Shown here piece after piece: positions 1-9,328 of a DNA stretch of 64,000 nucleotides. Both the position numbers and the translations under genes were made by a program. The stretch covers positions 1-64,000 of the forward strand of contig VFIW01000076.1 in the NCBI GenBank assembly GCA_006386115.1, given 5' to 3'. The DNA is from Globisporangium splendens (lineage: Eukaryota > Oomycota > Peronosporomycetes > Pythiales > Pythiaceae). A model generated the notes under the pieces. It saw only the letters and a list, made by a program, of their open reading frames with translations. It was not told where the DNA came from and searched no databases. Numbering within the stretch: position 1 is the first letter of the stretch; each line of letters begins with the position of its first letter.

Positions 1-398
1 TCACTTTATCCATCTTCCTCCCGGGACCCGACCACTTCCACCTCTTTCTTTAACCCACGTAACCGAAGCTCCGAGACCGGGACACCGCCCACACTACTAC
101 TTTCTCGTCCTCACTTCAGTCCTCGTCGCTGTTCTGGTGCGTTCGTAATCGCATAGCTGCTTGGTCGAGGCGGTGGGGTTCTTGCCATTTTTGTCGGTGT
201 TCGTCGCGTTCTCGCTGGCTGTGGCGCGACGAGTGATTGACGTTGGTTGTGGTTGATGGCAGCTAGCTTGGGGGTGTGTCCCAGCATGTTTGTTGATATG
301 TGTGTTCCGTTTGACGTTTGCGGTTGTTTACGATGTGTGTGTGTTGTGGACGGTGCATGTGTGTGTGTTGTGTGTTGTGTGTTGTGTATTTGAGTAGC

Positions 399-467
399 GG
401 CCTCGTGGTCTAGTATGATTCTCGCTTTGGGTGCGAGAGGTCCCGGGTTCGATCCCCGGCGGGGCCC
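399..467 (+). tRNA. tRNA-Pro (UGG), copy 1, D-loop deletion; possibly non-functional
   Basis: Acceptor stem GGCCTCG/CGGGGCC, anticodon stem CTCGC/GCGAG with loop TTTGGGT (anticodon TGG, proline) and T arm CCGGG-TTCGATC-CCCGG are all present, followed by discriminator C and a TTTT terminator a few bases on. Unlike the two other copies it lacks three bases in the D loop (TAGTATGA instead of TAGTGGTATGA). This removes the conserved G18-G19 pair and damages the internal A-box promoter. It may be a dead copy or a sequencing error. Confidence 0.85.
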
Positions 468-1066
468 CTCCTTTTGCCTCTTCTTTCTTCCTTTCTCTCT
501 TCCTCGCTTTCTTTATCGCTATCGCTTCCTTACCCTCCTCTCCTCCTCGTCATGTACTTTGCAGCCGCCGCTCTTTTGCGTCCCCTCTGGCGTCCTGGCG
601 TCCCCTCATTCTATCTTCACGCATCCCCGTATTCTTTTATTGCTTGCACGTCCTCTTCTTCTCGCGCTTCACTTTATCCATCTTCCTCCCGGGACCCGAC
701 CACTTCCACCTCTTTCTTTAACCCACGTAACCGAAGCTCCGAGACCGGGACACCGCCCACACTACTACTTTCTCGTCCTCACTTCAGTCCTCGTCGCTGT
801 TCTGGTGCGTTCGTAATCGCATAGCTGCTTGGTCGAGGCGGTGGGGTTCTTGCCATTTTTGTCGGTGTTCGTCGCGTTCTCGCTGGCTGTGGCGCGACGA
901 GTGATTGACGTTGGTTGTGGTTGATGGCAGCTAGCTTGGGGGTGTGTCCCAGCATGTTTGTTGATATGTGTGTTCCGTTTGGCGTTTGCGGTTGTTTACG
1001 ATGTGTGTGTGTTGTGGACGGTGCATGTGTGTGTGTTGTGTGTTGTGTGTTATGTGTTTGAGTAGC

Positions 1067-1138
1067 GGCCTCGTGGTCTAGTGGTATGATTCTCGCTTTG
1101 GGTGCGAGAGGTCCCGGGTTCGATCCCCGGCGGGGCCC
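1067..1138 (+). tRNA. tRNA-Pro (UGG), copy 2
   Basis: A full 72-nt cloverleaf: 7-bp acceptor stem GGCCTCG/CGGGGCC (one G-U), D arm with GG retained, anticodon stem CTCGC/GCGAG, loop TTTGGGT (UGG), and T arm with B-box GGTTCGATCC. A run of four T just downstream (CCTCCTTTT) is a normal RNA polymerase III stop. No intron. CCA is not encoded, as expected in eukaryotes. Confidence 0.97.
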
Positions 1139-1740
1139 CTCCTTTTGCCTCTTCTTTCTTCCTTTCTCTCTTCCTCGCTTTCTTTATCGCTATCGCTTCC
1201 TTACCCTCCTCTCCTCCTCGTCATGTACTTTGCAGCCGCCGCTCTTTTGCGTCCCCTCTGGCGTCCTGGCGTCCCCTCATTCTATCTTCACGCATCCCCG
1301 TATTCTTTTATTGCTTGCACGTCCTCTTCTTCTCGCGCTTCACTTTATCCATCTTCCTCCCGGGACCCGACCACTTCCACCTCTTTCTTTAACCCACGTA
1401 ACCGAAGCTCCGAGACCGGGACACCGCCCACACTACTACTTTCTCATCCTCACTTCAGTCCTCGTCGCTGTTCTGGTGCGTTCGTAATCGCATAGCTGCT
1501 TGGTCGAGGCGGTGGGGTTCTTGCCATTTTTGTCGGTGTTCGTCGCGTTCTCACTGGCTGTGGCGCGACGAGTGATTGACGTTGGTTGTGGTTGATGGCA
1601 GCTAGCTTGGGGGTGTGTCCCAGCATGTTTGTTGATATGTGTGTTCCGTTTGACGTTTGCGGTTGTTTACGATGTGTGTGTGTTGTGGACGGTGCATGTG
1701 TGTTGTGTGTTGTGTGTTGTGTGTTATGTGTTTGAGTAGC

Positions 1741-1812
1741 GGCCTCGTGGTCTAGTGGTATGATTCTCGCTTTGGGTGCGAGAGGTCCCGGGTTCGATCC
1801 CCGGCGGGGCCC
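1741..1812 (+). tRNA. tRNA-Pro (UGG), copy 3
   Basis: Identical to copy 2 across all stems and loops (72 nt, anticodon TGG) and followed by the same T-run terminator. It lies in the last, 3'-truncated unit of the array; truncation begins about 180 bases downstream and leaves the gene intact. Confidence 0.97.
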
Positions 1813-1991
1813 CTCCTTTTGCCTCTTCTTTCTTCCTTTCTCTCTTCCTCGCTTTCTTTATCGCTATCGCTTCCTTACCCTCCTCTCCTCCTCGTCATGT
1901 ACTTTGCAGCCGCCGCTCTTTTGCGTCCCCTCTGGCATCCTGGCGTCCCCTCATTCTATTTTCACGCATCCCCGTATTCTTTTATTGCTTG

Positions 1992-2429
1992 AACCAGTCT
2001 TCTCTTGGATCGGATTTTGGGAGGCGGACTCAGGGTCTCGTAGGTGATTGAAAGGACTGATTTGTCAATATATCCCCTTTTGGCAGTTTCTGGGAACATC
2101 TACACAATTTGTTTGTTTGGTTTAAACAATAATTGATGAGCAATAGAATTGCATGCTAATATTGCTTTTCTTGCGAAAGTAGTGACTTGGGTTTTCAATC
2201 ACGAACATTACACTCCACTCGCACTTCACACGAGAGCAGAATGGGACGAATGAGACGAAAGCATCCAATTACTTAGGTCTCCAGGGTGATGCTAGGCTCG
2301 CTCCCTTGCTTCTCGTGTGTCATCTTAAAGCCTTAGCCACTCAAGTACTTGCATCCAACGTCTTGTGTCTCTTGTGTTGAAATTGGTTGATCTCTCCGCA
2401 GCAACCCACGTCAAAGCCTGGTTTTGTTT
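1992..2429. other. Intergenic, end of tRNA array to 3' end of next gene
   Basis: AT-richer single-copy sequence. I see no coding exon, tRNA or repeat. It is the presumed 3' UTR and downstream flank of the minus-strand gene ending at 2430. Confidence 0.6.
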
Positions 2430-5400
2430 CTAGTACATGCGTGGCGGGTACGTGCATCCTTGGAAGAGCAGATCGTCCCTCGTGGTCGCTTTCAGTTCGT
2501 GGGCGAACTGCTGGCACTTGCTCGTGATCGCGTCCATGTGCGTGCAGATCTGTTGCAAGTACAGGTAGAGAAAATATGTCAACTGATTCAGTCAGCGCAA
2601 GAGCTCACTTTCATAGATGGCTACAGATAACAGCACAAGAACGTACCCATTCGATGAACGTCTCCAATGGCATGGTGAGCAACACGTGGTCTGCTGGAGT
2701 ATCAATCTGTAACGAACGCACGCACATCCACTCGGGGACAGTGAACCGACACGACGCCAACGCGTTCCCGTCATTCCCGAGCTCAGCGAACGCGGACAGC
2801 GCGCTCTTCATTCTCTCGCGTACGAGCACGGCTTCGGCAGCTTTCTCCCACATGGCGAGCGCGGTCTGGAACGTATCGGGGTCCTGCAGGTCTGCGTATT
2901 TCTCGAGCATCAGCAGTTTCGTGGAAAACGGGAACTCGAGCGCTCGCCAGATCTCTTCCAGATGCAGCTGAAGCGCCATGGAACTCGCGGACGCATGGCC
3001 GATACTGTGGAAGAGATTGTTGCTGCTCCCACTCTGGTGGTGGTACAGTCTTCCTGGTTGTCTTCGCTTGAGCTTCTTTCTCCGTGCCGCTGTCGCTGTT
3101 GCTGCATGCACTAACGTTGCGACGCTGCGCACGCTTCGTGCGGAATCTGGCGCAAACGACGTCGAGAACGACACGGAGGACGCTGTATCGTCCGTGTCCA
3201 AGTCGCCCTCGTGGTCGTCGCGTGTGCGTGACGTGGCGTCGTCCATTTCGTCATCGTCTTCTTCGTCGATCGCATCCTGAAATGCATCATCGTATTCGTC
3301 TTTATCATCTTTTTCGTCAACATTGTGAGTTTCTGGACCATATTCGTCAGATGCAAACTGCTGGTCTGCGTGCGTCAACGACGATGGATGGTACCACGCC
3401 CACGTCTGCACCGCATTTCGTCGCTCCTCCATGCGTGCGTGAGAATGGTGCCCTATGGTGCTGAAGTCCGTGACCACAGGCGCGCCGATTAGCGACTCGC
3501 AGTATTTCGTCGCACAGACATTGTGTTGCGTTGCAGGAGCGAATTCCACGCACCATCTCGCCTGTGCATGAGTTCCAGCGCATTCCTCCCAAGGCTTTGA
3601 CGAAGATCCGAACTCTTGAAGGTTTGAAACTCGGGTGCTGAACTCGATGCACAAAGCGAAGGAGATCTTGGCGGAGGCAACAGAGTGCTTTCATTTGCGA
3701 GCTCTTCATTGAGTGCTGTGGAGAAGTCGTGGACTTGTTCTATCGTCGAGGGCGTCAGGACAGTGCTCGCGATGGCGTTGCTGCTCCTACTGATACTCAG
3801 ACTGTTCTCTTGAATCGTTGCTACAGATGGTGTCGCTGCGCGCTGCGCTTGCCGTCCAAGTAGATCGCTTGCTCCCTGTGACCCGCGGTGCACTATTGAT
3901 TTCATTGCTACTGCCTGGTTGAGGGCTTTTGCGCCTTGAGACGCCTTCGCAGAGCTGGTTTTCTTTCCTCTTTCGCGCAGCAACCGAGCGCGAATCTGCC
4001 CCTGGATACGCGCATACTCCTGCTGCATGCGCTTTCGGAGCTCGAGCGTGTTTTGATGGCTAGAAGTGTCGCCATCGCAGCTCGTGCTGATGCTTTCGTT
4101 GTTGTTGTCGTCGACACTTGCGTGTTTGTCGCCATTTCCACTCGGTATCATCGTGAAGCGACGGTGATGCTGACTCGCTACTTTCAGCGTCAGCGACTCG
4201 GAAATCGGCGCATCTCCTAGACAAGAACCAAAGTGGTCCATTGCGTCCCATCGGCGCCGCTCGCTGCGATTCCGCAGAGCTTCTGTCACTCTGGATGCGA
4301 TCATGCGATACGAATTCGATCGTTCGTGCCACTGATCTTCGGCGCTTTTCGGTCGGCTTTCGTCAATGTCATTCAATGCCATGGTGCTGGCATTGCCGCT
4401 TGTCGTGGCAAAACGTGCGTGTGACGAGTTGGATATTCGTCCTCCACTCGAAGGCTCCACGTTGGCACCATCGTGGAGACTCGCCAGTTGCTGAAGCACC
4501 TGCGCAATGTGCGGATGCCGAGCAGTCATTGCGTCGCTGCCACCACGATCTCCACCACCCATGCCACTTGGGTCATCTCTCGAGACGCCTCGATGGGTCT
4601 CGTGTCTACCACTTGACGATTTCGATCGCTGTGGCTACCGTGAAGACGAAGAAGATGATGACCCATAGCGATCTTGGGTCTCGTCCGTCTCCGCTTTTAC
4701 CTGATTACTGTCGTTCCCTTGCAGGGGATTCGTTGCACCCGACAATGTTGGCAGACGCTTGACGTGCTGGCGATTGGGAGCCACACGTTTCTTCTTTGTC
4801 TCGTGGTGTGGTTGATTGCGTGTTCGAAAAGAGCTCTTGCTTCCAGGTCGTTCGCCACCGTCGTGGTCGACTTGGTTGCTGTGCGTCAGCAGCATACTCA
4901 GCTTGCCAGACATGCGCGTACTCCGCTTTGCGTCCGATTTCTTCGACACCAGACGACTCGATTGTCCGCCAACGACTTCCTCAATCGCTTCGTCACGCAG
5001 CAGCTCCAGTTTGCAGCGCTTCCGGAGCTCCACGAGGCACAGCGCTTGCGCACGCTGGTAGTTGGCTGCGGAATCGAAAATGCCCTGTCAAACGCGAGAG
5101 ACCAGTGAGCGCCTTTGAGTAAATGGATTTCTCCTCACTTACAAACGTACTTATGTGTACATACATTGGCGTCGAGGTCGCGTTTGATCTTGACAAAGTT
5201 GTCGTCGATCTCACTGGTGAGGAGCTGGATTTTCTCCTGCATGCGCGCCATCACGCGCTCTTTCTCTTCGATCGTGAGCTTGTTGAGCATGTTGTCGAGC
5301 GGGTCTGCGAGTAAGCTGTTTGTGTAAGTTTTGGCTTCGAAATCGCGCATCTTGTCCTTTGCGAGTGTGAGCACGCCATCAGGACTTAGAGAACTCGTGC

Positions 5401-5707
5401 CGGTCAAACTGGAGTTGTTGGTACCAGTGGGGGCTGTCTGGGAACATCCTGCTGCAGCTGATACCGACGATGTCACTGCAGCTCTTTGTGGAGACAGTAA
5501 GGAAGAGGAAGGGTCCAAGTGCTCCGTGGACGACGCAAAGATCGATACGCCATCCTTGGCGGCAGTGGTGCGCCGTTGAGCTTTTTCAATGCGATCGCGT
5601 AATTTTCCTGACAACCAAATCGACTCGAGGTTCTGGGACGACCGCGTGTCGAGCATCATGGAGCTGCGCAGCCGCTGGAACGCGCCGCCATCGTCGCCGT
5701 CCGCCAT
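2430..5707 (-). CDS. Large coiled-coil, Ser-rich protein of unknown function (5 exons, ~989 aa)
   Basis: Exons 5165-5707, 4639-5084, 3520-4566, 2647-3460 and 2430-2549 join in phase through introns of 80, 72, 59 and 97 nt. Donors GTATGT and GTACGT are strong; GTAGCC and GTCTGT are weak. Start chosen at the Met opening MADGDDGG; an in-frame open stretch upstream has a plausible 5' UTR intron (GTGAGT..GTGCAG, about 5831-5890). The N-terminal part has charged helices typical of coiled coil, the middle is Ser/Thr/Asn-rich and disordered, and an acidic patch precedes a conserved-looking helical C-terminal region (LEEIWRALEFPFSTKLLMLE, then a WEKAAEAVLVRERM helix). That C-terminal pattern loosely recalls CCDC87-type ciliary proteins, but I do not recognise the family with confidence. 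Confidence 0.75.
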
Positions 5708-5967
5708 CGAACAACAGTCCAAGAAAGTGGGTCCTACGACGACGACCGCTTCATTTACGCGGCTTGCTGCCCTGTTGGAACATGCTGATGCATTTTCAGC
5801 TCGATTTCTATTGATAACCGCTGCGATCTGCACAAAAATACCCAACAAATTCAATCAGCACACTCGCAAATCGCAGATACAATACTCACGTTTTGGATGA
5901 AGTCGTTGGCAAAATAGTGTACTCGGTTTTTTGACAAAATATGGTTTCGATGACGACAAAGAACCCT

Positions 5968-8481
5968 CTAGTGGCCGTGACTGTGGCCGTGACTGTGGCT
6001 GTGAGCATCATGGTGGTGGTGGCCGTTTATTTGGTTCACTGTAGCCGCTGGGTTGTGTGGCCACGCCGCTCCCTTGCTCACGGGGTCCAGGACTGGAGCT
6101 GCATGCTGGTGCTGATAGTGAAACTGATTTTCCTGTTTCCACGGATATTGCTGCTGTTGGATGGTAGCTGCTTGGTGGAAGCTCGCGTGGTGGTTGGCAA
6201 ACCGCATCGCGTCGTCGCCAGCGGGGTTCTCGTACGTGCTCATGCCAGATGAATGGTGGTCGTGGTGGTGATCGTGATCATGATGGTGATCTTCGTGCGC
6301 GTGGCTCCATGCGCCGTGCTCGTGGGGTTCTGCTCCAAACGATTGGCTGTGGGGCTTCGACACTTGGATGGACAAGAACTGGTCCATCGCAAGGCGTTTC
6401 TGGTAGATCGCACGGATACGCTGCATCGTCAATTGCTCACTCGCCTGCGGGTCGATCACGACATGGAGCGTGCCAACGCACACGTCGTTGACGTGGCGCC
6501 AGAAATGCCATTGCTCGATGGCCAAAAGTCCAGGTACGTTCGCGCGCACGTCGTCGAGTGTCTGCGCGATGTCGCGCTCCATTTCGCGCGGCACACGCTG
6601 CAACAATTGCAGCAGCGTGTCCTTCAACAGTGGCAGTGTACTGCCGAAGATGAGCAGCGAGATCATGGCAGACGAAAGCGGGTCCGCGATGTGCCACCCT
6701 CTGTACTCGATCAGCAGCGACGACACGATCACCCCGACGCTGCCCATCGTGTCCGCGAGCACGTGGAGGTAGACGCCGTACATGTTGCTGTTGCTGCTGC
6801 TGGAGCTGTGGTGCTGGTCGTCAAATCCGTGCTCTGCATGAGGCTGGTGGCCATGCCCATGCCCGTGGTGGTTGGGCTCACCATGGCTGTGACCATGGTG
6901 ATCGTGCGACTTCGCACCATGCCCATGTCCTCCTCCACAGCCACCGTCGCCGTGGCTGTGGCCATGGCCGTGGACTTGGTCATGGAACCACACCAATCCG
7001 ACAATGTTCACGAGCAGACCGACGGTGGACGTGAGCAGCAGGTTGTCTGTCGACACCTCGGGCGGATCCAAGAACCGCGACGACGCCTCGGCCATGAGGT
7101 GGAACGAGATGAAGAGCAGCAGGATCGAGTTGAGGAAGCCCGAGAGCACCTCCACGCGACCGTAGCCGTACGTGTACTGCGCATCGGCGGGCAATTTGCC
7201 AATGTACGACGCCACGAGGCCGATCACGAGCGCGCTGTTGTCGAAGAGCATGTGGCCGGCGTCGCCGATCAACCCGAGCGAGTTGGTCCAGAAGCCCACG
7301 ACGAGCTCCACGACCATGTACGACACGTTCACCGACAGGAAGAGTAGGATCTTGCGCGAGTCCTCTTTCTCCCAGAGCACACGCAGAATGTGCCCAAAGT
7401 CACTGCTGTTGCTGCCACTGGATGAAGTCATCACTCCCGTGCGAAACATATCGAGCTCGTCGTCACGGGAGCCGTAGCCTAAGGACGACAACGAGGCATT
7501 CTGGAATTGTGCGAACTGCGCATACACGATAACCATCGACGCCAGGAAATCGGCGCCACAGCGGAGCCAGTCGTCTTGCGCAGCCGACATGAGCAGCGAG
7601 CACACGAGACCCGTGACCGAACACGCCATGAGCGACAGCCACCGGCTCCGCGACGACAGGATGCTGTCGTGGTTGCGCTCAAAGAACAGTGCTGCCGTCT
7701 GACATGCGGCTGCACCAAACAAACACGCGGCCCACATGCCGTTGGTCATGGCCGCGACGCTCTCGCGCTCGTTGAACGCGGCTTCTTCACGCACGCGCCA
7801 CGAGCCAATTACCACGGACAGCGGCACTGTCATGACGCACGCGGCGAGCAACGAGAGCAGATGGAAATGCGGCGAACTCGCGAGACGCATCGTGGCTTCG
7901 GGCGTGCGGTGGTGCCACTCCTGCATGGCCAGCGCCACGCCGATGAGCACAAACGTGTGCAGAAGCGAGCCGTATTCGTACGCGTCGACGCCTGCGACGA
8001 GCACATACCCAACAAGCACGAGCAGCCCCGTGTTGTTGTACTTGGCATGACTGCTGGTGGAGAGCTTGGCGACTGTCATCGCGTCCTTGAGTGGCTGCAG
8101 CAGCAGCACGCCGATGCTCTCGAGCAGGAACGCGAACAGGAAGCCGAAGTGGTGGAGCGCGTCGGCGCGGATCCAGCACTGCACGAACACGCGCGCGCCG
8201 TTGGCGGCCACCTTGACCAGCGTCTGTGCGTCGGTGCGGAACACCATGGTCTTGCCGCCCGCGTCTGTCACCTTGGCGACGCCCACAACCACGGCTTGCA
8301 GCAGCAGCACGGCCAGCAGCAGCGCGCCGAGCGTCTGGAAGTCGTTCACGGTGTGCTTCATCACCACCTGCTGCAGCACGAGCATGCCGAACGACGCCGT
8401 GGCCGCGATCGTCGCGTCCTTCACGTGCTGCGACGTGCTGCGCGGCAGCGGCGCCACGTCAAAGTCCATCGCTCTTTGCAC
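5968..8481 (-). CDS. CDF zinc transporter, ZnT5/Msc2-like (837 aa)
   Basis: Single-exon gene. The N-terminal ~350 residues hold many hydrophobic segments, as in the long ZnT5/Msc2 branch of the cation diffusion facilitator family (SLC30). The C-terminal part is the classic six-helix CDF core. Zinc-site signatures are visible in TM II (GLIGDAGHMLFD, HxxxD) and TM V (HVLADTMGSVGV, HxxxD), separated by a very His/Gly-rich cytosolic loop. A second His-rich tail ends in SHSHGHSHGH. Such proteins exchange Zn2+ for H+ into Golgi/ER or vesicles. Start could be Met1 or Met5 (MDFDVAPL). A long antisense reading frame is only the mirror of this GC-rich coding sequence. Confidence 0.93.
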   Translation of the reverse strand: MQRAMDFDVAPLPRSTSQHVKDATIAATASFGMLVLQQVVMKHTVNDFQTLGALLLAVLLLQAVVVGVAKVTDAGGKTMVFRTDAQTLVKVAANGARVFVQCWIRADALHHFGFLFAFLLESIGVLLLQPLKDAMTVAKLSTSSHAKYNNTGLLVLVGYVLVAGVDAYEYGSLLHTFVLIGVALAMQEWHHRTPEATMRLASSPHFHLLSLLAACVMTVPLSVVIGSWRVREEAAFNERESVAAMTNGMWAACLFGAAACQTAALFFERNHDSILSSRSRWLSLMACSVTGLVCSLLMSAAQDDWLRCGADFLASMVIVYAQFAQFQNASLSSLGYGSRDDELDMFRTGVMTSSSGSNSSDFGHILRVLWEKEDSRKILLFLSVNVSYMVVELVVGFWTNSLGLIGDAGHMLFDNSALVIGLVASYIGKLPADAQYTYGYGRVEVLSGFLNSILLLFISFHLMAEASSRFLDPPEVSTDNLLLTSTVGLLVNIVGLVWFHDQVHGHGHSHGDGGCGGGHGHGAKSHDHHGHSHGEPNHHGHGHGHQPHAEHGFDDQHHSSSSSNSNMYGVYLHVLADTMGSVGVIVSSLLIEYRGWHIADPLSSAMISLLIFGSTLPLLKDTLLQLLQRVPREMERDIAQTLDDVRANVPGLLAIEQWHFWRHVNDVCVGTLHVVIDPQASEQLTMQRIRAIYQKRLAMDQFLSIQVSKPHSQSFGAEPHEHGAWSHAHEDHHHDHDHHHDHHSSGMSTYENPAGDDAMRFANHHASFHQAATIQQQQYPWKQENQFHYQHQHAAPVLDPVSKGAAWPHNPAATVNQINGHHHHDAHSHSHGHSHGH

Positions 8482-8600
8482 AATGTGTGTGCGTCAATGT
8501 ATTAGTCGCTTTGCTTCTCGTGTCTTGCTTCTTGTCGCCGTCGGAGCGAATGGAAGAGCGAGCGTGGCGTTGGCGGAGACTGCGGCGCTTGCGTGGCAGA

Positions 8601-8613
8601 TACGAGAATGAGC
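8601..8613 (-). promoter_or_regulatory. Oomycete initiator-like site upstream of zinc transporter
   Basis: On the minus strand the sequence reads GCTCATTCTCGTA, matching the core of the oomycete initiator (GCTCATTYY), about 120-130 bases before the zinc-transporter ATG. The flanking A/T-TTT part is poor. Confidence 0.35.
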
Positions 8614-9067
8614 GAACGAGGGAGCGAGCGGACAGCGTTAGTCTCTCGTTAGTCTCGTGGTGCGTGGGGATGCGGCGGCTCTCAAGCAAGGGGGACGGGA
8701 GGAAGGGAACGGAGCTGCTTGACGTCTTCCTGTCTGCCGAGCTTTAATGCAGGGGACGTGAATCGTCAGTGCGACTGTCAAGTTGCCTGCATTCTTTGAT
8801 ACTTGATATAAAAGCCAAATATGACCGACCGATTTTGTCAAGTTTAATTAAAACAACAAGTAATGGACTCGTAATATGATATAGCGATGCTTGAGCAGAA
8901 TTGCTCAAAAGTTGGTCTGCACTCGCCTTTCCCGTCCATTTGGCAGCACATCATTGGCCGCAACCCACATGCCAACCAAATACAACTGGCCAATATTCTC
9001 TTTACCCAATATGATTGGTTGAAACACAGTCAGATTCAATGAAAATGTTGATCTCAACAGGTCTTTG

Positions 9068-9089
9068 ACACACACACACACACACACAC
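9068..9089. repeat. (AC)n dinucleotide microsatellite
   Basis: About eleven uninterrupted AC units between the zinc transporter and Rpn13 genes. Likely length-polymorphic. Confidence 0.9.
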
Positions 9090-9328
9090 TACCCATCTCC
9101 TCTTTGAAGCTGCGAAGATTCAATCCTCATGGCGCACGAATGTTCCGCAAGGGAGCAACAGACAGAGAAGGTGGCTTCCCGCAGTCAGTCTTCATTCCAG
9201 TATGCATCATTCATTCATTCCCACTCACACCACACCACACGAGCGCACACATGCATGCAGCACAGCCCTTCACGGCTTTGACTGGCGGTAACGCAACGAA
9301 TCTCGCTCTCAGTCTCTCCTTCAGGTGA

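Larger units (their letters stand above)
1..1991. repeat. Tandem array of ~670-bp tRNA-Pro units
   Basis: Direct reading shows the same segment three times. The text starting at base 1 recurs at 669 and 1340, and the tRNA inside each unit starts at 399, 1067 and 1741, giving periods of 668 and 674 bp. Copies differ by only a few substitutions and by the length of a TG-rich tract (about 340-395, 1005-1060, 1680-1735). The third copy stops abruptly near 1991, where single-copy sequence begins; the left edge runs out of the window, so total copy number is unknown. Near-identity of non-coding spacer implies recent amplification or gene conversion. Confidence 0.95.
8482..9328. other. Intergenic / promoter region of the zinc transporter
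   Basis: About 850 bases with no supported gene. It holds the 5' flank of the zinc transporter, an initiator-like site (8601-8613), an (AC)n tract (9068-9089), and the 3' flank of the Rpn13 gene. Confidence 0.6.

Noticed and set aside
415..1495. Overlapping open frames of 90-133 codons inside each tRNA repeat unit
   Set aside because: They start within the tRNA gene, exist in three frames at once in CT-rich sequence, and are simply absence of stops in pyrimidine-rich repeats.
6253..8505. Long plus-strand open frames opposite the zinc transporter
   Set aside because: Antisense mirror of a GC-rich coding sequence; no motifs, Arg/His/Val-rich composition typical of shadows.
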